Below the pieces are notes generated by a model that was given only the letters and a program-made list of their open reading frames with translations, had not been told where the DNA came from and did not search any database. Position numbers and translations under genes: made by a program. From the NCBI GenBank assembly GCA_963773665.1, contig CAVZBZ010000001.1, positions 620,001 to 684,000 of the forward strand: a stretch of DNA of 64,000 bases, in the 5' to 3' direction. Of this stretch, positions 45,718-55,100 are shown in pieces. Source of the DNA: DATJLY01 sp963773665. GTDB taxonomy: Bacteria; Pseudomonadota; Alphaproteobacteria; ATCC43930; CGMCC-115725. Numbering within the stretch: position 1 is the first letter of the stretch; every line of letters starts with the position of its first letter.

Positions 45718-47145
45718 GTGGCAAATCCCGACCTCAGGACTTGGCTCGCGGCAATGCAGGAAGCGGGCGAGGTGCAGGAAGTGCGCGGCGCCGAACGCGA
45801 GATCGAAATCGGCGGCATCGTCGACATCTACCAGCGCAAGATGGGGCGGCCGGCGCTTCTGTTCGATGCCGTGCCGGGATACCCCGAGGGCCATCGCATC
45901 ATCGCCAACGTGCTCACCTCGGTGAAGCGCATCGCGCTGACGCTTGGCCTGCCGGCGGACACGAGCGAGGTCGATCTCGTGCGCTTCTGGCGCGACTATT
46001 TCCGGCAGTCGAAGGCGATCCCGCCGCGCCTCGTGAATAACGGCCCGGTGTTCGAGAACATCGCGACCGGCGATGCGATCGACATCCTGAAAATTCCGAC
46101 GCCGCGCTGGCACGAGCATGACGGCGGCCACTATATCGGCACCGGCTGCATGGTGGTGATGAAGGATCCCGACACCGGCTGGATCAATTACGGCGCCTAC
46201 CGGGTTCAGGCGCACGGCAAGGATCTCGCCTCGGTGATGACGTCCAAGGGAAAGCACGGCAACCTCATCATGCGGCGCTATCACGAGCGCGGCGAGCCCT
46301 GCCCCATCGCGGTCGTCGCCGGCATGCATCCGGCGCTGTTCATGGTCGCCGGGCTCGAAATTCCCTATGGCAAGAACGAATACGACGCCGCGGGCGGGCT
46401 CATCGGCGAACCGGTCGACGTGGTCGCGGGGCCGGTCACGGGCCTGCCGATTCCCGCTCATGCCGAGATCGCGTTCGAGGGCTATGTCGCGCCCGGCGAT
46501 CTCGTCGATGAAGGTCCACTCGGCGAATGGACCGGCTACTACGCCGGCGGCAAGAAGAAGGAGCCGGCAATCCGCATCAAGAGCTTCATGCACCGAAACG
46601 ACCCGATTCTTCTGGGCGCGGTGCCCGCGGTGCCGCCCAACGACGACACGTTCTATCGCGGCACCTATCGCTGCGGCGCGGTGTGGCACCAGCTCGAGGC
46701 GGCCGGCGTGCCCGAGGTGAAGGGCGTGTGGGCGCACGAGGCGGGCGGCGGGCGGCTGTGGCTTACGATCGCCATCAAGCAGATGTATGGCGGCCACGCC
46801 AAGCAGGCCGGGCTCGTTGCCTCGCAATGCCACGCCGGCGCCTATGCCAACCGCTGGGTCGTGGTGGTCGACGACGACATCGACCCGGCCGACATGAACG
46901 CCGTCATCTGGGCGATGTGCACGCGCTTCGAGCCGCGCGAGGGCATCGAGGTCCTGCGCGGCTGCTGGAGCACGGCGCTCGATCCGATGGTCTATGCCGC
47001 CGACGATCCGCGTAACGCGCGCGTCGTCATCGACGCATGCAAGCCGTTCCGGCGGCGCGACGATTTTCCCGCGGTCGCGCGCTCGAGCCGCGAGCTCGAC
47101 GAGCGCATCCGCGCCAAATGGGGCCACGTCCTGCCGCAAGCGTGA
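45718..47145 (+). CDS. UbiD-family (de)carboxylase
   Basis: The 475-residue protein matches the UbiD family of prenylated-FMN decarboxylases, with PRWHEHDGGHYIGTGCMV, NYGAYRVQAHGKD, the EIPYGKNEYDAAGGL segment and EGPLGEWTGYYAG. The GEW/EGPLGE region contains the conserved Glu of the active site. It needs a UbiX partner to make the cofactor, which is not in the window. GTG start at 45718 after AAGGAGA. The partner genes suggest decarboxylation or carboxylation of an aryl or heteroaryl acid. Confidence 0.9.
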   Translation: MANPDLRTWLAAMQEAGEVQEVRGAEREIEIGGIVDIYQRKMGRPALLFDAVPGYPEGHRIIANVLTSVKRIALTLGLPADTSEVDLVRFWRDYFRQSKAIPPRLVNNGPVFENIATGDAIDILKIPTPRWHEHDGGHYIGTGCMVVMKDPDTGWINYGAYRVQAHGKDLASVMTSKGKHGNLIMRRYHERGEPCPIAVVAGMHPALFMVAGLEIPYGKNEYDAAGGLIGEPVDVVAGPVTGLPIPAHAEIAFEGYVAPGDLVDEGPLGEWTGYYAGGKKKEPAIRIKSFMHRNDPILLGAVPAVPPNDDTFYRGTYRCGAVWHQLEAAGVPEVKGVWAHEAGGGRLWLTIAIKQMYGGHAKQAGLVASQCHAGAYANRWVVVVDDDIDPADMNAVIWAMCTRFEPREGIEVLRGCWSTALDPMVYAADDPRNARVVIDACKPFRRRDDFPAVARSSRELDERIRAKWGHVLPQA

Positions 47146-47211
47146 CCGTCACAGGGCGCGCCAGCAGGCATGCGACTTGCCGAGCAAAACCGCGCATGGC
47201 AAGGCTCGGGC

Positions 47212-47820
47212 TCACGCCGCCGGGTGCGAGCGGCCATAGTGGCGGAGCAGCGACGCCCGCGAGATCCAGAGCCGGTAGCGATGCCGCAGCAGCCGCTTCC
47301 CGTTGAGCGCGGCGGGATTGTAGGCCTGGGCCAGCCCCCACAGCAGAAGGCTGTCGAACATCGCGTGGATGCGCTCGCGAAGCTCGTGCTCGGCGCTCGG
47401 TTCGATCACCTCGAAGCCGAACCGTTCGGCGGTGCGCACCATTTGCACCGCGCCGATGCGGCTTCCGAACGGAGGCGCGCCAGTCAAGGCCGTGACCGGC
47501 TCGTAGACGGCCTCGCTTGCGAGATGCGCGGCCACGACCTCGAGCGAGCGGCGCATCCGGCGCCGGAACAGATTGGCCCAGGCGGCGCTCGGCCCCGCGC
47601 TGCCCATCGGCGGCAGATGCTCGTTCCAGAAGTGAAGGCTCAGCACCGCGTCGCCCGCGCGCACCGCCGTACCGTCGGAGAGCCGCACGCTCTGCGTGGC
47701 GGAATCCAGAGATATTCGGAAGATGCACTCGCGGTCGTCAGTGAATTCCTGGATTCCCATCCCCTGCCGAAGCAGCATATCGACGCCGCGGACTGCCCAG
47801 CCAAGGTCGAGATACGCCAC
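47212..47820 (-). CDS. YkoP-domain-like protein
   Basis: The 202-residue protein resembles the YkoP-like family (found alone or fused to polysaccharide deacetylases), with CIFRISLD, VRAGDAVLSLHFWNEHLPPMG and the downstream WANLFRRRMRRSLEVVAAHL. Function is unknown. I use GTG 47820, with GAGGG upstream; the frame stays open further upstream but without a better start. It lies 109 bp downstream of serA on the same strand and converges with the UbiD gene. Confidence 0.6.
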   Translation of the reverse strand: MAYLDLGWAVRGVDMLLRQGMGIQEFTDDRECIFRISLDSATQSVRLSDGTAVRAGDAVLSLHFWNEHLPPMGSAGPSAAWANLFRRRMRRSLEVVAAHLASEAVYEPVTALTGAPPFGSRIGAVQMVRTAERFGFEVIEPSAEHELRERIHAMFDSLLLWGLAQAYNPAALNGKRLLRHRYRLWISRASLLRHYGRSHPAA

Positions 47821-47929
47821 CGCCGCAACCCTCGAGCTTTCACGACGGTGTACGACCCAAAGCGAGATTGGTTCCGCGGCGTGTTCTACCTGTGGTTGCC
47901 CCGGACGGACTCGCCCGAAAGAGCGGCGG

Positions 47930-49507
47930 TCAGAACCGGAGCTGCTTCGCCTGGACGACGTTCGGGATGTGGCGGACACGATCGAGCACGCGGTCGTCCA
48001 AGGGCTGATCGATCTGCACGAGGCAGACCGCATCGGAACCGGGGGCGTTCCGGCCCAGATGGAACGTCGCGATGTTGATCCCGGCCTCGCCGAGCGTGCG
48101 GCCGAGATTGCCGATGAAGCCGGGCTTGTCCTCGTTCCGGACGAACAGCATGTGCGGCCCCAGCTCCGCCTCCATCGGGATGTCCTCGACGCTGACGATG
48201 CGCGGCCGGTCGCCGCCGAACAGCGTCCCGGCAATGCCGCGCGTACGCCGGGCGGTCGTGATCTTGACCCGGACGAGCGTGTGGAAGTCGGTCGTCTCGC
48301 TGCAGCGCGTCTCGGAGACGACGATGTCGCGCTCGCGGCAGATGAGCGGCGCGTTCACCATGTTGACCGTGTCGAGCTGCGGCGCGAGGAGGCTGGTCAG
48401 CGCGATCGCGGTCAATGGCTTCACGTTGAGCTCGGCGGCATGGCCGCAATACTCGATCTCGACGCTCTTCAGGTCGCTCTCGGTGAGCTGGCCCGCGAAG
48501 CTGCCGAGCTGTTCGACGAGCTTCAGGTAGGGCTTGAGCCGCGCCGCCTCCTCGGCCGAAAGCGACGGCATGTTGATCGCGTTCTCGACCGCGCCGGTGA
48601 GCAGGAAATCCGACATCTGCTCGGCGATCTGCAGCGCCACGTTCTCCTGCGCCTCGAGCGTCGAGGCGCCGAGATGCGGCGTCGCGATCACGTCGTCGCG
48701 GCCGAAGAGGATGTTGCTCTTGGCCGGCTCGATCGGAAAGACGTCGATTGCCGCGCCCGCGACATGGCCGCTGTCGAGCGCGGCTTTCAAATCCTCCTCG
48801 ACGACGAGGCCGCCACGCGCGCAGTTGATGATGCGGACGCCCGGCTTGGTCTTGGCGAGCGCCTTGGCGTCGATGATGTTGCGCGTCGCATCGGTCAGCG
48901 GCGTGTGGAGCGAGATGAAATCGGCGCGCGCGAAAAGGTCGTCGAGACCGACCTTCTCGACCCCGAGCGTGAGCGCGCGCTCGGCCGACAGGAACGGATC
49001 GTAGGCGATCACCTTCATTTTGAGGCCGATCGCGCGGTCGGCAACGATCGAGCCGACATTGCCGCAGCCGATGACGCCCAGCGTCTTGCCGAAGATCTCC
49101 ATGCCCATGAAGCGGGATTTCTCCCACTTGCCGGCCTGGGTCGAGCGGTCGGCGGCGGGCAATTGCCGCGCCAGCGCCATCATCAGCGCGATCGCATGCT
49201 CGGCCGTGGTGATCGAATTGCCGAACGGCGTGTTCATCACCACGATGCCGCGCTGGGTCGCCGCCGGCACGTCGATGTTGTCGACGCCGATGCCGGCGCG
49301 GCCGATCACCTTGAGCCGCCCGGCTTCCGCCAGAAGCGCCTTCGTCACCTTGGTGGCCGAGCGCACGGCAAGACCGTCGAAGCGGCCGATGATCTTCTTC
49401 AGCTCGTCGGGCGGCAGGCCGATCTTCACCTCGGCCTCGATGCCGCGCGCCTTGAAGATCTCGATCGCGCGCGGGCTCAAATCGTCGGAAATCAGCACGC
49501 TCGGCAT
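47930..49507 (-). CDS. serA: D-3-phosphoglycerate dehydrogenase
   Basis: The 525-residue enzyme starts serine synthesis by oxidising 3-phosphoglycerate. The NAD motif is GVIGCGNVGSIVADRA, catalytic residues lie in NCARGGLVVEED and TPHLGAST, and an intervening (ASB) domain and C-terminal ACT domain (NEDKPGFIGNLGRTLGEAGI) make it the long form. It is 33 bp downstream of serC on the same strand, so both serve one pathway. Confidence 0.95.
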   Translation of the reverse strand: MPSVLISDDLSPRAIEIFKARGIEAEVKIGLPPDELKKIIGRFDGLAVRSATKVTKALLAEAGRLKVIGRAGIGVDNIDVPAATQRGIVVMNTPFGNSITTAEHAIALMMALARQLPAADRSTQAGKWEKSRFMGMEIFGKTLGVIGCGNVGSIVADRAIGLKMKVIAYDPFLSAERALTLGVEKVGLDDLFARADFISLHTPLTDATRNIIDAKALAKTKPGVRIINCARGGLVVEEDLKAALDSGHVAGAAIDVFPIEPAKSNILFGRDDVIATPHLGASTLEAQENVALQIAEQMSDFLLTGAVENAINMPSLSAEEAARLKPYLKLVEQLGSFAGQLTESDLKSVEIEYCGHAAELNVKPLTAIALTSLLAPQLDTVNMVNAPLICRERDIVVSETRCSETTDFHTLVRVKITTARRTRGIAGTLFGGDRPRIVSVEDIPMEAELGPHMLFVRNEDKPGFIGNLGRTLGEAGINIATFHLGRNAPGSDAVCLVQIDQPLDDRVLDRVRHIPNVVQAKQLRF

Positions 49508-49540
49508 GGCGGCCTCTTCGCTAAAGCGGAAGGTTGGGGT

Positions 49541-50699
49541 TCAGGCCGCCGCCGGACGGCGGATTTCGGCATAGGCCCAGTCGAGCCAAGGCAGGAGCGC
49601 CTCGACATCGCTGGTCTCGACCGTGGCGCCGCACCAGATGCGCAATCCCGGCAAGGCGTCGCGGTGCCCGGCAATGTCGTAGGCGACGCCCTCGGCGTCG
49701 AGCAGGGTTTCGAGACGCTTCACCTGGTCGCGCTGCGCGTCGGGCGAGAGGCGCTGGAACCAGTCGTCGACGATCTTGAGACAGACCGAGGTCGAGGAGC
49801 GGCAGGCCGGATCGGCGACCAGGAAATCGATCCAGTTCGTGCGTTCGACCCAGCGCGCGATCGCCGCGAGATTGGCTTCGCTGCGCGCCTTCAATGCCGG
49901 CAGGCCGCCGAGCATTTCCGCCCAGCGCAGCCCATCGAGCGCATCTTCGACCGCCAACATCGACGGCGTGTTGATGGTCTCGGCCGCGAAGATGCCGGCG
50001 TTGAGCTTGCCCTTGGAGGTGAGCCGGAAAATCTTCGGCAGCGGCCAGGGCGGAACGTAGCTTTCGAGCCGTTCGACGGCACGGGGGCCGAGCGCCAGCA
50101 TGCCGTGCGCCGCCTCGCCGCCCAGCACCTTCTGCCAGGACCAGGTGACGACATCGAGTTTTTGCCACGCCACGTCCATGGCGAAGACCGCCGATGTGGC
50201 ATCGCAGATCGCCAGACCCTGGCGGCCGCTCTGGAATCCAGTCGCCGTTCGGCACCCGCGCGCCCGAGGTCGTGCCGTTCCAGGTGAACACCACGTCGCG
50301 CGCCCAATCGACCGCGGCGAGATCGGGCAGCGCGCCATAAGGCGCGCTCAGGACGCGCGCATCGGCGAGCTTCAATTGCTTTGCGACATCGGTCGCCCAG
50401 CCTTCGCCGAAACTTTCCCAGACCAGCACATCGACCGCGCGGGCGCCCAGAAGCGACCACAGCGCCATCTCGACCGCGCCGGTGTCGGAGGCCGGAACGA
50501 TGCCGACGCGCCAGTTCTCGGGAATGCCGAGGATCGCGCGCGAGCGGGTGACGACTTCCTGGAGTCGCGCCTTGCCGACCTTGGCGCGGTGCGAGCGCCC
50601 GACCAGGGCGGCCTTCAGCGCCGCAACCGTCCAACCGGGACGCTTGGCGCAAGGACCAGAGGAAAAGCAGGGATTGGCGGGCCGGACGTTCGGCTTCAT
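49541..50699 (-). pseudogene. serC: Phosphoserine aminotransferase, frameshifted
   Basis: The gene encodes the second step of serine synthesis. The first frame runs from MKPNVRPANPCFSSGPCAKRP to SGARVPNGDWIP. Near 50231 one extra base shifts the frame, and the remainder (RQGLAICDATSAVFAMDV, then the PLP lysine in SWQKVLGGEAAHG) continues to the stop at 49541. Deleting one base restores a protein of about 385 residues. Because the enzyme is central and the rest is intact, I treat it as a sequence error. It is preceded by a candidate serC leader. Confidence 0.88.
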
Positions 50700-50760
50700 G
50701 GCCTATTCCTTCCAGAATAGCTGCGACCCGTTGGGGGGCCGTGTCCCGCCGATGAAATTA
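50700..50760 (-). promoter_or_regulatory. Candidate serC leader RNA
   Basis: The minus-strand leader just before serC contains CTATTC-tggaag-GAATAG (50720-50703), a perfect 6-bp hairpin. Its loop and 3' arm include the ribosome site GGAAGGA. It is preceded by a CGGGACACGG and CCCCCCAACGGGTCGCAG stretch. The alphaproteobacterial serC RNA motif sits at exactly this position. I recognise the general form but could not test it against the covariance model. Confidence 0.5.
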
Positions 50761-50929
50761 GGAACCGGACGCGCAGCCGTCAATTGCCGCATCGCTGTCG
50801 CGGCAAAGCGCCGCAGCAAGGTTACCGCCTTGTTAACCGCGGCGAAGCAAACCGCCGTCTAAGGCAATTCTTAACCGAAATGGCTTTGATTTAACGGGCA
50901 TTCGAATCATCGAAGGGGCATCGGCGCGC

Positions 50930-52138
50930 ATGGCACCGTTCGGGGCGTCGCAGGGGAGCCTGCCCGGCGCGGAAGCGCTGGGCGTGCTGCCCTATGGCAT
51001 TGCGCGCCTTGCGAAGCTCGCATTCGACGGCGGCGACCTGACGCCGCTGTGGCGGAGCCTCTACGACCGCTTCGTTGGCGGCACGGACGAGGCTGCTGCG
51101 CTCATGGACCTCGCCACGATCGAGCAGCTTTTCGGCAATGACGCGGCGGCGCTCGCCTGCCAGAAGGCGGCGCTCGAGCGCGGGCGGCTATATCGCTCGC
51201 CGTCGGCTGCGCCGGCGCCCTCATTGCGGCTCCTCGCCTTTGCTGCGCCCGGCGACATCGGCACGAACACGCCGCTCGAATTCATGCTCGAGGGCACCGA
51301 CATCGCGCTCGACACGCTTTACGTGGTGCCGGGCCACGCGGCCTTGCCGCCGCCGGGCGCCTACGATCTCGCTTTTGTCGCGGCGGGCGAATCCGAGGCG
51401 AACCGGCCGGTTCTGGCCGAGATCGCGCGCATCGCGGGCAAACTGCATCTCCCCCTACTCAACGACCCTGCGCGGATTGCGCGCCTCTCGCGCGAGGGCG
51501 TCGCTGCGCTTTTTGGCGATGCGCCCGCGCTCCTCGCGCCGCCGGTGCGCCGGCTCGCCCGCAGCGCGCTTTCCCGATCGTCCGACTTTCCGTACATCGT
51601 CCGGCCGGTCGATTCCCACGCCGGCCGCGGCCTCGCGCGCATCGCCGATCTACCCGCGCTCGAAGCCTATCTCGGCGCGCGCGCCGAGGCGTCGTTCTTT
51701 ACCACGGCCTTCGTCGACTACCGCAGCGCCGACGGGCTCTTCCGCAAGTACCGCATCGCCTTCGTCGCGGGCGCGCCCTTTGCGTGCCACATGGCGATCT
51801 CCGATCACTGGATGATCTACTACCTCAATGCCGGCATGCGCGAGAGCGCGGAAAAGCGCGCCGAGGAAGCGCGCTTCATGCGCGATTTCGAGCATGACTT
51901 CGCACGACGGCACCAAGCGGCGCTTGGCGCCATCGCCCGGCGCATCGGGCTCGACTATTTCGCGATCGATTGCGGCGTGATGCCGGACGGCAGGCTCGTC
52001 CTGTTCGAGGCCGACATCGCGATGATCGTCCACGCGATGGATCCGCCCGACCTCTTCCCTTACAAGGCGCCGCAGATGCGGAAGGTGTTCGACGCCTTCC
52101 GCGCGATGCTGCTCAGCCGCGCACGATGCGTGCCATGA
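50930..52138 (+). CDS. ATP-grasp protein with N-terminal TPR-like region
   Basis: The 402-residue protein has a helical N-terminal part (about residues 15-90, ALMDLATIEQLFGNDAAALACQ, TPR-like). A Rossmann-like domain follows, then an ATP-grasp domain (about 215-390) with FPYIVRPVDSHAGRGLARI, DYRSADGLFRKYRIAFV and the metal-binding DYFAIDCGVMPDGRLVLFEAD. ATP-grasp enzymes usually join a carboxylate to an amine. It heads a translationally coupled operon with two PLP enzymes. The start at 50930 follows AAGGGG at some distance. The substrate is unknown. Confidence 0.75.
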   Translation: MAPFGASQGSLPGAEALGVLPYGIARLAKLAFDGGDLTPLWRSLYDRFVGGTDEAAALMDLATIEQLFGNDAAALACQKAALERGRLYRSPSAAPAPSLRLLAFAAPGDIGTNTPLEFMLEGTDIALDTLYVVPGHAALPPPGAYDLAFVAAGESEANRPVLAEIARIAGKLHLPLLNDPARIARLSREGVAALFGDAPALLAPPVRRLARSALSRSSDFPYIVRPVDSHAGRGLARIADLPALEAYLGARAEASFFTTAFVDYRSADGLFRKYRIAFVAGAPFACHMAISDHWMIYYLNAGMRESAEKRAEEARFMRDFEHDFARRHQAALGAIARRIGLDYFAIDCGVMPDGRLVLFEADIAMIVHAMDPPDLFPYKAPQMRKVFDAFRAMLLSRARCVP

Positions 52139-53592
52139 GCGGCGAACGCTCGCTCGACCCCGAAGACTGGGACGCGACGCGGCGCAGCTTCCATGCCGCG
52201 GCCGATTGCTGCCTCGAGTGGCTCCGCGACATCCGCGACCGGCCGGTGTGGCAGGAAACGCCGGCTGCGGTGAAGGAAGCGCTTGCCGCCCCCCTTCCCG
52301 CTTCCGGCGCGAGCCTCGACGCGCTCGTCGACTCGTTCCGGACCGAGCTTCTTCCTTATGCGACGGGCAACCTTCATCCCCGCTTCTTCGGCTGGGTTCA
52401 TGGCGCAGGAAATGTGGCCGGCGCGCTCGGCGAGATGCTCGCGGGCTTCATGAACAGCAACGTCGCCGGACGCGACCATGTCGCGGTCTATGTCGAGCGG
52501 CAAGTGATCGAGTGGTGCAAGTCGATCTTCGGATTTCCCGAGGGCGCGAGCGGGCTCATCACGACCGGCACCTCGATGGCGAGCATCATCGCGCTCGCGG
52601 TCGCGCGCGATGCGAAGAGCGGCGCCGACGTCCGGCGCCACGGCCTCGCGGCGGCGCCGCGCCCGCCCGTTTTCTATGCCTCGCGCGAGGCGCATGGCGC
52701 GATCGCGAAGGCGTGCGCGCTTCTGGGACTGGGCGAAGCCGCCTTGCGGCAGGTCCCGGTCGGCGCCGATTTTTGCATGTCTGTGACGGACCTTGCCGCG
52801 ACGATCGCGGCCGACCGGGCGGCAGGCTTCGCGCCCGCCGCGGTGATCGCGTCCGCCGGCACGGTCAATACCGGCGCGATCGACGATCTTGCCGCGATCG
52901 CCGCACTGTGCCGCGCCGAAGGGCTTTGGCTCCATGTCGATGCGGCGTTCGGCGGCCTTGCCGTTCTGACGCCGGAGTTCCGCGACACGCTCGCGCCGAT
53001 GCGCGAGGCGGATTCGATCGCGTTCGATTTCCACAAATGGCTTCAGGTCCCTTATGACGCCGGCTGCGTTCTCGTGCGGGAGGAGGCCCTGCACCGCGCG
53101 AGTTTTTCGGCGCGGCGCGAATATCTCGCGCATGACGGCGCGGCGCTTGCCGGCGGCGATCCGTGGTTCTGCGAATACGGGCCGGAAATGTCGCGCGGCT
53201 TTCGCGCGCTCAAAGTCTGGTTCACGATCAAGGCCCACGGCATCGACGCGCTGGCCCAATCGATCGCGCGCAATTGCCGCCAGGCCCGGTATCTAGGATC
53301 GCGGATCGAAGCATCGCGCGAGCTTTCGCTCCTGGCGCCCGTCGGTCTCAACATCGTCTGCTTCCGCTTTGCCCCGGTGCGAGCGCCAGAGGCATCGCTC
53401 GACACGATCAACGCCGCGATCGTCGCCGCGCTGCAGCGCGACGGCATCGCCGCGCCCTCGACGACCCGGCTTGGCGGGCGTCTCGCGATCCGTGTCTGTC
53501 TCGCCAACCACCGCACGACGACCGCCGATCTCGACCTTCTTGTGCAAGAGGTCGGGCGTCTGGGCCGCGCGCTTCTGCAGGAGGCGGCGTAA
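52135..53592 (+). CDS. PLP-dependent decarboxylase, aromatic-amino-acid type
   Basis: The 485-residue group II decarboxylase has HPRFFGWVHGAGNVAG, TTGTSMASIIALAVARD, the cofactor Asp in LHVDAAFGG and the Schiff-base lysine in FDFHKWLQVPYDAG. This family decarboxylates aromatic amino acids, glutamate and related acids. It overlaps the ATP-grasp gene (ATGA at 52135) and the next gene (TAATG). A longer start at 52126 would add three residues. Coupling implies the three proteins act in one pathway. Confidence 0.85.
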   Translation: MSGERSLDPEDWDATRRSFHAAADCCLEWLRDIRDRPVWQETPAAVKEALAAPLPASGASLDALVDSFRTELLPYATGNLHPRFFGWVHGAGNVAGALGEMLAGFMNSNVAGRDHVAVYVERQVIEWCKSIFGFPEGASGLITTGTSMASIIALAVARDAKSGADVRRHGLAAAPRPPVFYASREAHGAIAKACALLGLGEAALRQVPVGADFCMSVTDLAATIAADRAAGFAPAAVIASAGTVNTGAIDDLAAIAALCRAEGLWLHVDAAFGGLAVLTPEFRDTLAPMREADSIAFDFHKWLQVPYDAGCVLVREEALHRASFSARREYLAHDGAALAGGDPWFCEYGPEMSRGFRALKVWFTIKAHGIDALAQSIARNCRQARYLGSRIEASRELSLLAPVGLNIVCFRFAPVRAPEASLDTINAAIVAALQRDGIAAPSTTRLGGRLAIRVCLANHRTTTADLDLLVQEVGRLGRALLQEAA

Positions 53593-55091
53593 TGAAGGCC
53601 CTTCTCCGCGCCGACCGGCGGCTTCTGCTGCCGCCGCTCGAGGAGCTGCTGATTTCGGGCGGGGACGGGCGGCTCGCGCTCGATTTGGCGAGCGGGCTCA
53701 ATTGCTATGGCTGCCGCCCGGCGCCGCGATCCGAGGCGCTGAGCTTTTCCTCCTCGACCGCGAGTTCGATCTCGAACCATGCGTGGCGGCGCGCGAGCGA
53801 TGTGCGCGCGCGGCTTGCCGCGGGCGAGAGCAGCGATGCGATTATCGACGAGCAGCGCGCGGTGTTGGCGCGGAGGCTCGGCGTGCACGCGATGGGCGCC
53901 GAAATCGTGTTCGCGCCGTCCGGGACCGATGCGGCGCTCCTTGCCCTTGCGATTGCGCGAACGGCGCTGGACGGCACGCTCGTGAGCGTGCTCGCCGCTG
54001 CCGACGAGACGGGGAGCGGCGCGCCTTATGCCGCTTCCGGCCGCCATTTCGCGCCGGCCACGGCGCAGGGCCGCGCGGTCGAGCGCGGCGCGCCCATCGC
54101 GGGCTTCGAGGACATCGAGCTTGCCGCATTGCCGATCCGCGATGCAGACGGCCGGTTGCGCGCCGCATCGGATTGCGATTGCGACGTCGAAACCGCGGTC
54201 GCCCGCGCCGTCGGCGCGCGAAAACGCGTCGTGCTTTATGCCATGGATCATTCGAAGCTCGGCAATCGCTCGCCGGGCAATGCTGCGCTCGAGGCCATCG
54301 AAACCGCGTTCGGAGAGTCCGTCCTCGTCGTGATCGATGCCTGCCAGATGCGGCTCGGACGCGCCACGTTGCGCCGCCATGTCGAACGCGGCCGGATGGT
54401 GCTTATCACCGGATCGAAATTCTTCACCGGGCCGCCCTTGAGCGGGGCACTGATCGTTCCGCCGGGGTTAACGCAACGTCTCGCGGAAAGCATCGCGCTG
54501 CCGCCGGGGCTCAGGGATTATTCCGCCGCCTGCGACTGGCCGACCGATTGGCGAGGCGTCCGCGCCTCGCTTCCGGCGCGCGACAATATCGGCGAGACCT
54601 TGCGCTGGACCGCGGCGCTCGCCGAAATGGAGGCGTGGTACGGCGCAGGATTGATGCGCCGCCGCGAGCTGTTCGGCGCGTTCGCGGCAAGCGTCCAACG
54701 CGCCAGCGCCGGGTTCGCGGAGGTCGCGCTGCTGCCGGCGCCGGCGCTCGACGACGACGAATTCCCGGGTCAGAGCATCTTTCCGTTTTTCCTGCGGCAC
54801 GAGGGGGCCGCGCTTTCGCCGGCGCTCAGCGTCAAGCTCCATCGCGCCTTGAACCGCGATCTCCGGACCCTGCTGCCGGGCCTCGATGGCGGCGAGCGCG
54901 AGCTTGCGGCAACGCTTTGCCATATCGGGCAGCCGGTCGCGGTGGGCGAGCGCGCCGCGGTGCTGCGCGTCGCATCGGGCGCACGCCACGTGGCACTGGA
55001 CGCGCGCGCGATCGAGGACGGGCTCGTTCAGGCGTTCGGAAAGATCAGGCTTCTTTTGCGGAACCTGCCGCGGATCGAGGCGGCGTTCTGA
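53592..55091 (+). CDS. PLP enzyme, fold type I, unusual
   Basis: I recognise the fold but not the family. The 499-residue protein has a phosphate-binding FAPSGTDAALLALAI, the cofactor Asp in VVIDACQMRLGR and a Schiff-base lysine in LITGSKFFTGPPLSGAL, an arrangement like class V aminotransferases or desulfurases. There is also a conserved-looking DETGSGAPYAASGRHFA segment near residue 140. The C-terminal part could close the active site. It starts on the last base of the decarboxylase stop. A lyase or transaminase role on the decarboxylase product is possible. Confidence 0.7.
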   Translation: MKALLRADRRLLLPPLEELLISGGDGRLALDLASGLNCYGCRPAPRSEALSFSSSTASSISNHAWRRASDVRARLAAGESSDAIIDEQRAVLARRLGVHAMGAEIVFAPSGTDAALLALAIARTALDGTLVSVLAAADETGSGAPYAASGRHFAPATAQGRAVERGAPIAGFEDIELAALPIRDADGRLRAASDCDCDVETAVARAVGARKRVVLYAMDHSKLGNRSPGNAALEAIETAFGESVLVVIDACQMRLGRATLRRHVERGRMVLITGSKFFTGPPLSGALIVPPGLTQRLAESIALPPGLRDYSAACDWPTDWRGVRASLPARDNIGETLRWTAALAEMEAWYGAGLMRRRELFGAFAASVQRASAGFAEVALLPAPALDDDEFPGQSIFPFFLRHEGAALSPALSVKLHRALNRDLRTLLPGLDGGERELAATLCHIGQPVAVGERAAVLRVASGARHVALDARAIEDGLVQAFGKIRLLLRNLPRIEAAF

Positions 55092-55100
55092 AGCGCCGCC

